Shown here: positions 8,701 to 16,538 of the stretch, piece by piece | Position numbering within the stretch: position 1 is the first letter of the stretch | How the letters are laid out: every line of letters starts with the position of its first letter | Assembly (NCBI RefSeq): GCF_900996235.1 | Contig: NZ_CAAJGM010000214.1 | Location: forward strand, 1 to 50,440 | From: Paraburkholderia sp. BCC1885 | GTDB lineage: Bacteria; Pseudomonadota; Gammaproteobacteria; Burkholderiales; Burkholderiaceae | DNA length: 50,440 bases | Direction: 5' to 3' | Position numbers and translations under genes: made by a program | Notes under the pieces: generated by a model | What the model was told of the DNA's origin: nothing | Databases searched by the model: none | Seen by the model: only the letters and a program-made list of their open reading frames with translations

Positions 8701-8910
8701 CAGGCCATCCGCCGCCACCTGCACGGGCAGACCCGTATAGCGGGCGACGATCTCATGCAGCAGGCTGTCGCGCGCCGGTGCGAGATGCGTGACGATCACG
8801 ATAGCCACACCCGGCGCCTCGGGCAGGCCGCGGAAAAACCCTTCCAATGCCTCGATTCCGCCCGCTGAAGCGCCGACGCCGACGATCGGAAACCGTGCCG
8901 GCGTGGTCAT
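5776..8910 (-). CDS. CheB-CheR-PAS-HWE hybrid histidine kinase
   Basis: This 1044-residue multidomain protein contains, in order: a CheB-type methylesterase domain (about 1-190) with catalytic S15 (GVGASAGG), H42 (VTHLAP) and D134 (SGGDSDG); a CheR-type methyltransferase (about 200-480) with the SAM-binding VWVPGCATGEEVYSL; a PAS-like region; a coiled coil (about 650-740) built on repeated SNEEL/VNEEL heptads; a second PAS domain (about 735-845); and an HWE-type kinase with H856 (AELQHRTRN), an N box (HELTTNAVKYGAL) and the W-x-E motif (EWRESG). The catalytic residues of all three enzymes appear intact. It has no membrane segment, so it is probably cytoplasmic. Such proteins link methylation-style chemosensory chemistry to kinase signalling; the input is unknown. 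Confidence 0.93.
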   Translation of the reverse strand: MTTPARFPIVGVGASAGGIEALEGFFRGLPEAPGVAIVIVTHLAPARDSLLHEIVARYTGLPVQVAADGLLIQKDHVYVLPSDVMLTVEQRCLRIHPQNALQRERKPIDVFFGSLADDQGELAVCAVLSGGDSDGTLGLKAIKERGGLTLAQTAGSFGPQHASMPDSAIATGLVDYALPVEDMGRKLAEFAGSGYVLDDIPFSASAHDDLQKLEHTRAEIYGILRGQIGHDFSGYKSNTFMRRVQRRMQVVQIGELDAYVGYLREHQQEVSALFRDLLINVTHFFRDAQAFDTLAAMVVPKLFEDRGAQDIVRVWVPGCATGEEVYSLAILLREQMDTLAVVPRVQIFATDIDDQALAVARAARYPGALLDSVSLARRERFFIADGGSFAVAKEVRDLCIFSPHNVARDPPFSRIDLVSCRNLLIYFGLDLQGQVIPTFHYALRPEGFLFLGTSESVSQFDDLFVPLDKKQRIFLRRSDVMPRVRLPLMVAALQPGQTRELAPRRPPPSSAAMRQMVDTQVLDRFAPPHVVVNREGDVVYYSARTGKYLEAAAGMPTQQIFTMARKGVRLELRTVFREAVESGRTVTRDGIAIEEEDGRVQMLSLTVEPLSSLAGADPLYLVLFVDQGPILSREEALSRARATTAGTALQMERELRETRERLQSMIEEYETALEELKSSNEELVSVNEELQSTNEEMEASREELVSLNEELHTVNTELNGKIEALDRARNDLQNLFDSTAVATVFLDSELVIRSFTPAMSEVFNIRPADRGRPITDLASRLRLSAFDEAIAGVVASGEVIENRVDSEDRQSHYLVRLAPYRDGDARADGVVVTFLNVTNLTHAEQRQKLLVAELQHRTRNLLAVVESIALQTLGKGAPLEAFTTRLGALGRLQGLLGKATGEQIELEEIVRSEIATIAGEAADKVAISGPTVPLGLEYVQNIALAIHELTTNAVKYGALKSDAGDLEINWRIENEQQEHSLLVLEWRESGLPEPPESTRRGYGRQLIEQALPFSLRAKAELVFGEDGISCRIAMPFRPGRRPLN

Positions 8911-8922
8911 GATGCATGCCGC

Positions 8923-8940
8923 TTGTCAAATATCTGACAA
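8923..8940. promoter_or_regulatory. Inverted repeat TTGTCA-N6-TGACAA upstream of the hybrid kinase gene
   Basis: A perfect 6-bp inverted repeat (8923-8928 and 8935-8940) with a 6-base AT-rich spacer lies 12 bases upstream of the kinase start codon at 8910. Its position suggests an operator or part of the promoter. No regulator can be named from the sequence. The rest of 8941-9137 shows nothing I can assign. Confidence 0.45.
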
Positions 8941-9137
8941 AGGCGGGCAGTCAGCGTGGCGCTGACCGCGTGTGGACTCGGCATGGGGTTCCTGACGGCG
9001 GGACGGATGGAGGGTAGCCAAGAATCCTACCCTGATTTGACCGCCAGATGACTGCGGGGGAGCGGCTTTTTGCTCCGGCCCGCGAGGCGCAGCAGGGACG
9101 CCGCAGCCCTGGATCCGTGTAATGCAGCATTCCGCAT

Positions 9138-9155
9138 GCCCGGCTTGCGCCGGGC
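9138..9155 (-). terminator. Strong GC hairpin just past the MFS gene stop
   Basis: GCCCGGC (9138-9144) and GCCGGGC (9149-9155) form a perfect 7-bp stem with a 4-base loop, 7 bases beyond the stop codon of the MFS gene (stop at 9163). There is no T-run on the reverse strand, so it may stabilise the 3' end of the transcript or act as a weak terminator. Confidence 0.45.
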
Positions 9156-9162
9156 CTTTGCT

Positions 9163-10377
9163 TCAGGTGGCCGCTGCCGCCACCGATCTGCCGACGGCGA
9201 GATAGTGCAGCAGCGCCAGCAGCGGGAACACGCTTGCCACCAGCGCGGTCAAGGTCCAGCCACCATGGTCGTAAAGCGTGCTCGCCAGCGCCGAGCCGAT
9301 CGCCCCGCCGACAAAAATACTCGTCATATACAGCGCATTCAGACGATTGCGGCTCGCGGCATGCAGCGCGTAAATTTCGCGCTGGCCGAGCACCATGTTC
9401 ATCTGCACGGCAAAATCGAGCACCACGCCGGTCACGACGAGCCCGCCCACGCCCCAGGCCGGATGAATCAGTCCGGGCGTGAAGGCGAGCGCGCCGACCA
9501 CTAGCGCGATCAAGGTCGCGCGCACCGAATGGCCGGCGTCCGCGAGCCGTCCTGCGATCGGCGCCGAAGTGGCGCCAATCGCGCCGACCAGTGCAAACAG
9601 GGCGATCGCGTTTTGCGATAAGCCGTAGTGACGCGTCAGCTCGATCGGCACAGCGGTCCAGAACAGGCTGAACGTGCCGAACATCAGGCCCTGATAAAGC
9701 GCCCGATGCCGCAGCACCGGCAACGTGGCGACCAGCTCGCCGAGCGAGTGGATCAACTGGAAGTAGGTCGCCTGGTGCGACGGCTGCCGCGGCGGGATGG
9801 TCAACGCCAGCACGGTGGTGACAATCGCCATCAGGACCGCGGCGTAACCGAACACGACGCGCCAGCCGAAATGCCCGGCGATTACGCTCGAAATCGGCCG
9901 CGACAGCAGGATGCCGAGCAGCAGGCCGCTCATGATATTGCCGACCACGCGGCCGCGCGATTCGTCGGGCGCAAGATGCGCGGCAAGCGGAATCAGGATC
10001 TGCACGGCCACCGAACTGAAGCCCACCAGCAGGGACACCGCGAGGAACGCGCCCGGCTGACGCGTGACGGTGGCGAGCGAAAGACTCACGATCGAAACCA
10101 GCGCCGTGGTGATCATCAGCTTGCGGTTTTCCAGCAGGTCGCCAAGCGGCACGAGAAAGAACAGGCCGAGCGCGTAGCCGATCTGCGTGAGCGAGACGAT
10201 CAGGCTGGCCGTGCCGCCGGCCATGTGGATATCCGGCGCGATCAGCTCGGTGATCGGCTGGGCGTAATACAGATTGGCGACGATCGCGCCGCAACAGAAG
10301 GCGAACATCGCGGTCAGACCGCGAGTGAGCTGGACGGCGCCGCCATGCGGAGCGGCGCCAGATGTATTGGACGTCAT
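9163..10377 (-). CDS. MFS transporter, DHA1-like, 12 membrane segments
   Basis: This is a 404-residue protein with about 12 hydrophobic segments. The loop after segment 2 reads PLGDLLENRKLM, a form of the MFS motif A, and the mid-protein loop carries APIAGRLADAG. The layout matches drug/metabolite antiporters of the DHA1 group; the substrate is unknown. The start at 10377 is supported by AAGGA eight bases upstream. An in-frame start at 10401 adds eight residues with no better signal. The gene is not in an operon with the convergent-spaced cyd genes, because a terminator at 10461-10490 separates them. Confidence 0.88.
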   Translation of the reverse strand: MTSNTSGAAPHGGAVQLTRGLTAMFAFCCGAIVANLYYAQPITELIAPDIHMAGGTASLIVSLTQIGYALGLFFLVPLGDLLENRKLMITTALVSIVSLSLATVTRQPGAFLAVSLLVGFSSVAVQILIPLAAHLAPDESRGRVVGNIMSGLLLGILLSRPISSVIAGHFGWRVVFGYAAVLMAIVTTVLALTIPPRQPSHQATYFQLIHSLGELVATLPVLRHRALYQGLMFGTFSLFWTAVPIELTRHYGLSQNAIALFALVGAIGATSAPIAGRLADAGHSVRATLIALVVGALAFTPGLIHPAWGVGGLVVTGVVLDFAVQMNMVLGQREIYALHAASRNRLNALYMTSIFVGGAIGSALASTLYDHGGWTLTALVASVFPLLALLHYLAVGRSVAAAAT

Positions 10378-10460
10378 GGAAAATCCTTCGTGACCGGGCA
10401 ACGGCGATCGGACGATCAGCCTTGCCGCGGCGCGTGCCGGCTGGGCACGGCGTGGGGCTG

Positions 10461-10490
10461 AAAAAAAGAATCCGCATAGGATAGCGGATT
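10461..10490 (-). terminator. Intrinsic terminator of the cydAB-DUF2474 operon
   Basis: Read on the reverse strand, AATCCGC, an 8-base loop and GCGGATT (10490-10469) are followed by CTTTTTTT (10468-10461). This is a textbook rho-independent terminator, 30 bases past the stop codon of the small subunit gene. Confidence 0.85.
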
Positions 10491-10519
10491 GCGATGTCTG
10501 AAGTGGGCGCGGTGCCGCG

Positions 10520-10741
10520 TCAGCGCATGGCGGCGTGCATCAGGAGACGAAACGGCAGCGCCAGCAGCAGCGCGCCCGCCACTCCGGCGCACCACAAGGC
10601 GACGAACCAGCCGGCACGCCTGAGCCATCCATGCGCGGCTTCATGGGCAGCCTGTGCGCGCGGCGCCGAAGCGGCCGCAGAGGCAGACGCAGGCGCGGAC
10701 GCAGACGAATCGCGCGGGATAGAAGAGCGGAAGAATCGCAT
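10520..10741 (-). CDS. DUF2474 small membrane protein, accessory subunit of the bd-type oxidase
   Basis: This 73-residue protein has an alanine/serine-rich N-terminal half and a single membrane segment (about 43-68) with the core RRAGWFVALWCAGVAGALLL. The GWFVALWxxGV pattern is that of DUF2474, a short protein encoded directly after cydB in many Burkholderia and Pseudomonas and thought to play a CydX-like role in stabilising the oxidase. It starts 20 bases after the cydB stop. The N-terminal extension is longer than in the usual 40-residue members; an internal start could give a shorter form, but I see no internal ATG before the membrane segment. The role as a subunit is inferred from position and family. 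Confidence 0.8.
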   Translation of the reverse strand: MRFFRSSIPRDSSASAPASASAAASAPRAQAAHEAAHGWLRRAGWFVALWCAGVAGALLLALPFRLLMHAAMR

Positions 10742-10761
10742 TGCAGCGGGTCCCGTCGAGT

Positions 10762-11760
10762 TCAGTGATACTTCGCGCCAGGCGCCGACTTGCCGCGAAA
10801 CACGTGATACCCGAGCGTCGTATAAATGATGATCACCGGCAGGATGATCACCGCGCCCACCAGCGTGAAGAGCTGGCTCGAACGCGGCGCGGCGGCGTCC
10901 TGCAGCGTCAGGACATTGGGGATCGCATACGGCCAGATGCTCACCAGCAGGCCGACATAGCCCAGCAGCACCAGCAGCAGCGCCAGCAAGAAAGGCGTGT
11001 TGTCGTGATGGCGGCGGATTGCGCGGAACATGAACAGCGCGGCCACCACCACCAGAAACGGCACCGGCAGCAGGCGGTACAGCAAACCCGAATCGAACCA
11101 GCGCTGGGCGATTTTCGCGTCGGTGAGCGGCGTCCAGATCGAGACGACCACCATGAAGGCGAGCAGCACAAACGTGAGCGGGCGCACCACTTCGTGCAGA
11201 CGGTGCTGCAGATCGCCTTCGGTTTTCATGATCAGCCAGCAGGCGCCGAGCAGGGCATAGGTCGCCATCAGGCCGAAGCCGGTCAGCAAGCTGAACGGCG
11301 TCAGCCAGAAAAACGACGGCCCGGCGAATACGCCGTTGTGCACCGGAATGCCTTGCAGATAAGCGCCCAGAATCACGCCCTGAAAGAACGAGGCGCCGCC
11401 CGATCCGGCGATGAAGGCGAGGTTCCAGAGGTTCCGGGTGCGAGTGGCCTTCTCGCGGATCTCGAAGGAGACGCCGCGAAAGATCAGGCACACCAGCATC
11501 GTGACAATGGGCAGATAGAGCGCCGAGAGTACGATCGAATACACGTCGGGGAACACCGCGAACAGCGCGGCGCCGCCGAGCACCAGCCAGGTCTCGTTGC
11601 CGTCCCAGACGGGCGCGATGGTGGCGATCATCAGATCGCGCTCGCCTTCTTCCGGGAAGAACGGGAAGATCAGGCCGATGCCGAGATCGAAGCCGTCGAG
11701 CGCGACATACATGAACAGTCCCAAGGCGATGATTGCGGCCCAGATAGTCGTCACGTCCAT
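10762..11760 (-). CDS. cydB: Cytochrome bd-type ubiquinol oxidase subunit II (CydB/CioB)
   Basis: This 332-residue integral membrane protein begins MDVTTIWAAIIALGLFMYV and continues with the hallmark ALDGFDLGIG and VWDGNETWLVLGGAALFAVFP of CydB. It pairs with CydA to form the quinol oxidase, which reduces oxygen to water in the inner membrane. The start at 11760 has GGAG 8 bases upstream (GGAGCACAGC). An earlier in-frame start at 11901 would overlap cydA and add 47 non-conserved residues. It lies 61 bases after cydA and 20 bases before the DUF2474 gene, on one transcript. Confidence 0.96.
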   Translation of the reverse strand: MDVTTIWAAIIALGLFMYVALDGFDLGIGLIFPFFPEEGERDLMIATIAPVWDGNETWLVLGGAALFAVFPDVYSIVLSALYLPIVTMLVCLIFRGVSFEIREKATRTRNLWNLAFIAGSGGASFFQGVILGAYLQGIPVHNGVFAGPSFFWLTPFSLLTGFGLMATYALLGACWLIMKTEGDLQHRLHEVVRPLTFVLLAFMVVVSIWTPLTDAKIAQRWFDSGLLYRLLPVPFLVVVAALFMFRAIRRHHDNTPFLLALLLVLLGYVGLLVSIWPYAIPNVLTLQDAAAPRSSQLFTLVGAVIILPVIIIYTTLGYHVFRGKSAPGAKYH

Positions 11761-11821
11761 GCTGTGCTCCGGTTCGGATGAAGCGAAATGGCTGCTGTGT
11801 GCATTGTTGTCGTGCTGCCTG

Positions 11822-13213
11822 TCACTCGACCGCGGCGAGCGGCCGGCGGCCGCTGCTGTTGGCGTCGGCGCCCGAGGGGGGGCGCGTCGCCATGTCGTCA
11901 TGCGGCGGCCCGATGCGCAGCAGCTTGAGAATGTAGAAAATGCCGGTACAGAACACCAGAAAATAGACGATCACGAAAATCATCAACGACACGCTCACGT
12001 CCTGCTGCGTGACGGGCGAGACCGCCTGCGCCGTGCGCAACACGCCGTACACCACCCACGGCTGGCGGCCCGCCTCGGTGGTGATCCAGCCGGCCAGCAG
12101 GGTAATGAAGCCGGCCGGGCCCATCGCCACCATGCTGCGCTGGAACAGGCGGTTTTCGTAGAGCCGGCCGCCGCGGCGCAAGATCAGACCGATCAGCGCC
12201 AGCAGGATCATCAGCATGCCGAGGCCGGCCATGATGCGAAAGGTCCAGAAGATGAGCGACGAATTCGGCCGGTCTTCAGCGGGAAACTCTTTCAGGCCGC
12301 GAATTTCGCCATCCCACGAATGCGTGAGGATCAGGCTGCCCAGATGCGGAATCTGGATCGCGTAACGCGTGACTTCCGCCTGCATGTCCGGAAAGCCGAT
12401 CAGATTGAGCGCGGTGCCGCCGTGTTCGGTTTCCCACAGGCCTTCGATGGCGGCGATCTTCGCCGGCTGGTACTTGCGCGTGTTCAGGCCGTGCTGGTCG
12501 CCCACCAGCGCCTGGATCGGCACGAGCACGAGCAATAGCCACAGCGCCATCGAGAACATGGTCTTGACCGCCGGATCGCGCCGGCCGCGCAGCAGATGCC
12601 ATGCGCCGGCGGCCGCCACCAGCAACGCGCCGACGATGAACGCGGCAATCGCCATATGCGCGAGCCGGTACGGAAACGACGGATTGAAAACGATCTTGAA
12701 CCAGTCGAGCGGCACGACGTGGCCATTCTCGACGCTGAAGCCTTGCGGCGTTTGCATCCAGCTGTTGGAGGCGAGAATCCAGAAGGTCGAGATCAGCGTG
12801 CCGAGCGCCACCAGCAGCGTGGCGCCGAAGTGAGCCTTGCGTCCGACGCGCTCCCAGCCAAACAGCATGATGCCGAGGAAACCCGCTTCCAGAAAGAAGG
12901 CCGTCATGACCTCGTAGGTCAGCAACGGCCCGGTGATCGGGCCGGCGAATTTCGAAAAGCCCGCCCAGTTGGTGCCGAACTGATAAGCCATCACGACGCC
13001 CGACACCACGCCCATGCCGAAGCCGATCGCAAAGACCTTCGACCAGAACAGGCACAGTTCCTTGTAGTGCGGCTTGCCGGTTATCAGCCACGCGGCTTCG
13101 AGCACCGCGATAAAGCTGGCGAGGCCAATGCTCATCGCGGGAAAGATGATGTGAAACGATACCGTGAAAGCGAACTGCAATCGCGAGAGATCGAGCGCAC
13201 TGAGGTTGATCAT
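11822..13213 (-). CDS. cydA: Cytochrome bd-type ubiquinol oxidase subunit I, short Q-loop type (CydA/CioA)
   Basis: This is a 463-residue protein. Heme ligands H21 (FTVSFHIIFPA) and H186 (YRLAHMAIAA) are present, as are the heme-region glutamates E101 and E109 (TYEVMTAFFLEAGF) and the quinol-binding GDQHGLNTRKYQPAKIAAIEG. The GWITTEAGRQPW block precedes the C terminus. The periplasmic Q-loop is short compared with E. coli CydA (522 residues), which is characteristic of the cyanide-insensitive oxidase (CIO) subgroup. The start has GGAG 7 bases upstream. Such oxidases support respiration at low oxygen or when heme-copper oxidases are inhibited. I see no clear FNR/ANR box upstream. Confidence 0.96.
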   Translation of the reverse strand: MINLSALDLSRLQFAFTVSFHIIFPAMSIGLASFIAVLEAAWLITGKPHYKELCLFWSKVFAIGFGMGVVSGVVMAYQFGTNWAGFSKFAGPITGPLLTYEVMTAFFLEAGFLGIMLFGWERVGRKAHFGATLLVALGTLISTFWILASNSWMQTPQGFSVENGHVVPLDWFKIVFNPSFPYRLAHMAIAAFIVGALLVAAAGAWHLLRGRRDPAVKTMFSMALWLLLVLVPIQALVGDQHGLNTRKYQPAKIAAIEGLWETEHGGTALNLIGFPDMQAEVTRYAIQIPHLGSLILTHSWDGEIRGLKEFPAEDRPNSSLIFWTFRIMAGLGMLMILLALIGLILRRGGRLYENRLFQRSMVAMGPAGFITLLAGWITTEAGRQPWVVYGVLRTAQAVSPVTQQDVSVSLMIFVIVYFLVFCTGIFYILKLLRIGPPHDDMATRPPSGADANSSGRRPLAAVE

Positions 13214-13329
13214 GACAGGCTCCGGTCGGCGCGTGCGGGCTGGATCGAGGATGCGATCCTAAATGCACGTTGGCAACATACACCGGAGTCGCGCCGACGC
13301 CTAGTGATGTTTCGGTGTTGTTTCGGTGA

Positions 13330-14661
13330 TCAGGCTGGATTCAGGCGGGAACGCACGAAGCCCACGTGTTCGCGCAGCACGTAGAAGGCATCCGCATACG
13401 CGAGCGGCATGTGCAGGCCGTTGAGCGCGTCCTCGATCTGGTCCAGTTCCTGGAACAGCGCCTCGCGCTCGGATGGCGAGGGGCCCTTCAGCGCCGCCCG
13501 CTCGATCGCAATCAGCGAACCATAGTAGCGATAGATGCGCGAGCGTACCCGCCAGCGGTACAGCGCCGGAATCAGGCGCAAAGCCGGGAATAGCAGCACC
13601 GCGAGCGGCAGCAGCAGAACCAGCGTGCGGTCGCCCACGCTCGCCAGCCAGAACGGCAGGGTGCGGTACAGGAAGCTCTTGCCGGTCTTGTAGTAGCGCT
13701 GGGCGTCTTCGCTGACCGGGTATTCGCGCGCCACCGGACTCGGGAATTGTCCCGCGTGCTGCAGCAGCCCGGCCGTGCCGTGAATCTCCTGGGCGGCTTC
13801 GATCAGCAGGTCGGAGATGGCGGGATGCAGGTTGCTGCGCGCGACGATTTCCACCGTGGGGCTGATCAGATGGATGGTGTCGGCGGGAATCAGGTGTCCC
13901 AGGTCGAGCACGCCGGGCGGCAGGTCGATCTCGTCCAGATACGGAAAGAGCCGCGTATAGGCGCTGGCTTCCTGGAAGTCCATCACGGAGATGCCGGGTA
14001 CGTGCAGGAGCCGCAGCATCAGGGTGCGGGTCGCCGAGTCGCCGTTGAGGATGGCCGCGTCGATCTCGCCCGACACCAGCCGGGTGGCCGCCTGCAGGCC
14101 GTCGTCGGGCGTGAGCGAGGTGTCGCCGCCCGGTTTGATGCCGTTTGCCGCCAGCAGCCTGAGCGCCAGGTCGCGGGTGCCGCTGCCTTCGCGGCCAATC
14201 GCGATGCGTTTGCCTTCGAGCTGCGCGAGGCGCGTGATGCCGCTGCCGCGATAGAACACCACCACCGGCGCATAAAACACGCTGCCGAGCGACATCAGCG
14301 CGGAGACGTCGAGGCCATCCGCCACGCCGCCCTGGACGAGCGCGATATCCACGTGCTGTTTGGGGTCGAGCAGCCGCTTCAGGTTCTGCAGCGAACCGTC
14401 CGATTGCAATACCTTCAGCGTGACGCCGTTGCGCGCGAGAATTTTTTTGTACTCGTTGGCGGCCTGTGAAAACGAGCTGTCTTGCGGGCCGGCGCTCATC
14501 ACGATGGTATGCGGCGGCGCCGGGTCTATCAGCCAGATCACCAGCGTGATCGCCACCACCACGAAGATGGCGAGCGGCGCGAACGTCAGGCTCAGATCGC
14601 GCAGATCGGCATGCGAATGCTCGCCGGAGAAGCTCGGAGGGCGCGGGCGATGGTGTCTCAT
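13330..14661 (-). CDS. TAXI-family TRAP-type substrate-binding protein, membrane anchored
   Basis: This 443-residue protein has a membrane segment at about 27-45, a periplasmic binding domain (about 50-320) starting HTIVMSAGPQDSSFSQAANE, and a second membrane segment near 345-367 with a charged cytoplasmic tail. The core (IALVQGGVADG, GKRIAIGREGSGTRDLALRL) is that of TAXI receptors of TRAP transporters. No TRAP permease is encoded nearby, and the two-membrane-segment form is one of the orphan TAXI proteins, so it may act as a sensor or partner of a distant permease. GGAG lies 5 bases before the start. It precedes cydA by 116 bases on the same strand; co-transcription is possible. Confidence 0.85.
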   Translation of the reverse strand: MRHHRPRPPSFSGEHSHADLRDLSLTFAPLAIFVVVAITLVIWLIDPAPPHTIVMSAGPQDSSFSQAANEYKKILARNGVTLKVLQSDGSLQNLKRLLDPKQHVDIALVQGGVADGLDVSALMSLGSVFYAPVVVFYRGSGITRLAQLEGKRIAIGREGSGTRDLALRLLAANGIKPGGDTSLTPDDGLQAATRLVSGEIDAAILNGDSATRTLMLRLLHVPGISVMDFQEASAYTRLFPYLDEIDLPPGVLDLGHLIPADTIHLISPTVEIVARSNLHPAISDLLIEAAQEIHGTAGLLQHAGQFPSPVAREYPVSEDAQRYYKTGKSFLYRTLPFWLASVGDRTLVLLLPLAVLLFPALRLIPALYRWRVRSRIYRYYGSLIAIERAALKGPSPSEREALFQELDQIEDALNGLHMPLAYADAFYVLREHVGFVRSRLNPA

Positions 14662-14899
14662 GTGAGCTCCGTTCGGATGGCGGGGCGTGTTTTGTCGGGC
14701 GAGCGAGGCGGCCTGTCTGCGCGTATAGCGTAGCAGTATTGACGGTGGTCTGATGTTTGCCGTGCGCGGCGGGCGCGGTTAGTCAGGATGGCTGATTAAT
14801 GCGCGTAAGGTACTTATACGATTCGCTACGTGAAAACCCTGCTGCCGAGGCACATGCAGCACCGCAGCCGCCGCCGTGTCAGATGCATCCGGGTATGGC
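14662..14899. other. Intergenic region, no gene seen
   Basis: This 238-base gap lies between the TAXI gene start and the end of the small unknown gene. It presumably holds the TAXI promoter. I found no convincing reading frame, repeat or terminator. Confidence 0.4.
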
Positions 14900-15265
14900 T
14901 CAGTCCGCGATGCGTTTGTCGGCCAGCGCGTACTGGCAGTCGGCCAGGACCTGGGTGACGAGGCGGGCCTGGAAATTGAGGTCGTCGGTATCGAGGATTT
15001 CTTCGACGGCGTCGCGCGCCCATTCGGCTTCGACAAAGCGCGCATGCCGCCCGGCAATCTCCAGCGCGAGGGCGGATAACTTCGCGACGCTCAGCCAGTC
15101 AGCTTCCCGTAAGTGCCGGTCAAGCCACTTGTGAGCCGCCTGCACGTGAAAGGCCGGTTCCGGCCAGGTCTCATTGAGGTAATAGGCGCCGAGGCTCCCG
15201 CAGGTGAGCCAGCACAGCAGTTCCACGCGGTCGCGTGGGCTCAGATGGAGGCGTACATCACTCAT
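14900..15265 (-). CDS. Conserved-looking small soluble protein, function unknown
   Basis: This is a 121-residue, mostly helical, acidic protein starting MSDVRLHLSPRDRVELLCWL, with no signal peptide or membrane segment. I do not recognise a domain. Codon use is strongly G/C-ended in this frame, which supports coding. The in-frame start at 15433 adds 56 low-complexity residues and is rejected. The gene lies 178 bases after pagL and may be on the same transcript. Confidence 0.7.
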   Translation of the reverse strand: MSDVRLHLSPRDRVELLCWLTCGSLGAYYLNETWPEPAFHVQAAHKWLDRHLREADWLSVAKLSALALEIAGRHARFVEAEWARDAVEEILDTDDLNFQARLVTQVLADCQYALADKRIAD

Positions 15266-15443
15266 GGCGACACTCGCTACGATGAGTTGCGTTCGGTCCC
15301 CGAGGCTGCGGGAACCGTCCCAGGATGCAACACAACGATAGCACGCGCGGCCCGCAATCCGGAACACCTTGTGCTGATTGGCGCGCGGGCGCGCAACAGG
15401 GGCCGCGGCGGATACGGCCACGGCCACCGCCACGGCTACGGCG

Positions 15444-16010
15444 TCAGAAGTTGTACTGCAGATAGACTTCGCTGAAGTTGATGCCGGGGTTGGGATGTTC
15501 GAGGCCGGCGTTCGACAGATGCTGGAAGCGCAACCCGGCCTGATACTGCTGACGGCCGCCGAACTGGGCGCCCACGCCGATCATGTCGGCAAACTGGAAT
15601 GACGAGGAGAAGGTGCGATCCTCCGTCTCGCGCACATGCGAGAGCAGGCGCACGCCCACGCCGCCTTCGATATACGGGCGTATCCAGCCCGAGCTTTTGA
15701 TGAAACGGAATACCGGCGTCAGGCCGAATTCCCAGATATTCGGATGCGAGGCATTGCTTTCGCGAATGTCCCAATAGGCCGCATGCGCTTCGCCGACCAC
15801 GGTAAAGTGAAAGCCGCCGATTTCCCACCAGCTTAAACCTGGGTCCCATACAAAACCGAGATCGGCCTTTTTTACATCATGGTCGGCGACGCCACCGGCA
15901 AATTGCACTCCAAACTGATCAGCGTGGGCAGACGCTGAGCCAATTGTTAGAGCGCAAACTGCCAGCGTGCGGACCAATTTTCTTTGCAGAGATTTTTTGG
16001 TTGATCGCAT
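15444..16010 (-). CDS. pagL: Lipid A 3-O-deacylase PagL-like (acyloxyacyl hydrolase)
   Basis: This 188-residue outer-membrane protein has a signal peptide (cleavage near SAHA-D, residue 30) and a small beta-barrel ending in aromatic F188. The C-terminal active-site strand RFQHLSNAGL provides H164 and S166 of the His-Ser-Glu triad. PagL removes the 3-linked acyl chain of lipid A and so changes recognition by host immunity and antimicrobial peptides. In the Pseudomonas enzyme the glutamate lies 14 residues after the histidine (from memory). Here that position is N178 (PNPGIN), with E171 and E181 nearby, so the triad needs checking. The gene stands at the head of a same-strand series. Confidence 0.85.
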   Translation of the reverse strand: MRSTKKSLQRKLVRTLAVCALTIGSASAHADQFGVQFAGGVADHDVKKADLGFVWDPGLSWWEIGGFHFTVVGEAHAAYWDIRESNASHPNIWEFGLTPVFRFIKSSGWIRPYIEGGVGVRLLSHVRETEDRTFSSSFQFADMIGVGAQFGGRQQYQAGLRFQHLSNAGLEHPNPGINFSEVYLQYNF

Positions 16011-16538
16011 GGGATTCCGACGACTCGAGTGACTTGTTTATATAGAGGCTTTTTTGTCCGACGCATGACCACGCGCACAACGGCCCGGCTTGCAACCATT
16101 GCACGCGTCACCACTGTATGGGGCCTTCGCGCACGTCAGCTGTGCAGCGGGCCACATACGCAATCAGTCTGGTGCTTGAATAACGAACGGCATTTTAGAG
16201 TGAGACGGCCGTGCGGAGTATGAGTCTGGGGGCAAATGAGTTTGTTGATTTCCGCAACGATGGAGATGCAGCAATCGGGTGGGGTCCATTCGCATTTGCA
16301 TATTCGTCAGAGAATTGAATTCACTGCGGAGCACAGACCGGTTTAAAGCGGATTAACGAAAGTCGTATGCCGCATTTTTGAGGTCTCGTACTGTTCCAGT
16401 GTCCGGCGCGTTTTTTTGAAGTCTATCCGACCTGCGCAAATCGTGCTTATAACGTGAACGGCTGGAAGCGGCCGGTTTGAGGTCGCGGGTTAAGACCCGG
16501 GTTTAGGGCCTGGGTTTAAGGCCTGGACCTAAGCCGGT
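16011..16538. other. AT-richer intergenic region with short repeats, no gene seen
   Basis: This 528-base gap has lower G/C than the genes around it and no convincing reading frame. Near its end (16497-16535) the element GGGTTTA-GGCCTG is repeated imperfectly (GGGTTTAGGGCCTG, GGTTTAAGGCCTG, then a decayed copy), just past the stop of the DHA2 transporter. The left part presumably carries the pagL promoter. Confidence 0.45.

Noticed and set aside
6775..8868. 697-codon plus-strand frame opposite the CheB/CheR/HWE kinase gene
   Set aside because: It is an antisense shadow; the minus-strand protein has all expected domains and active sites.
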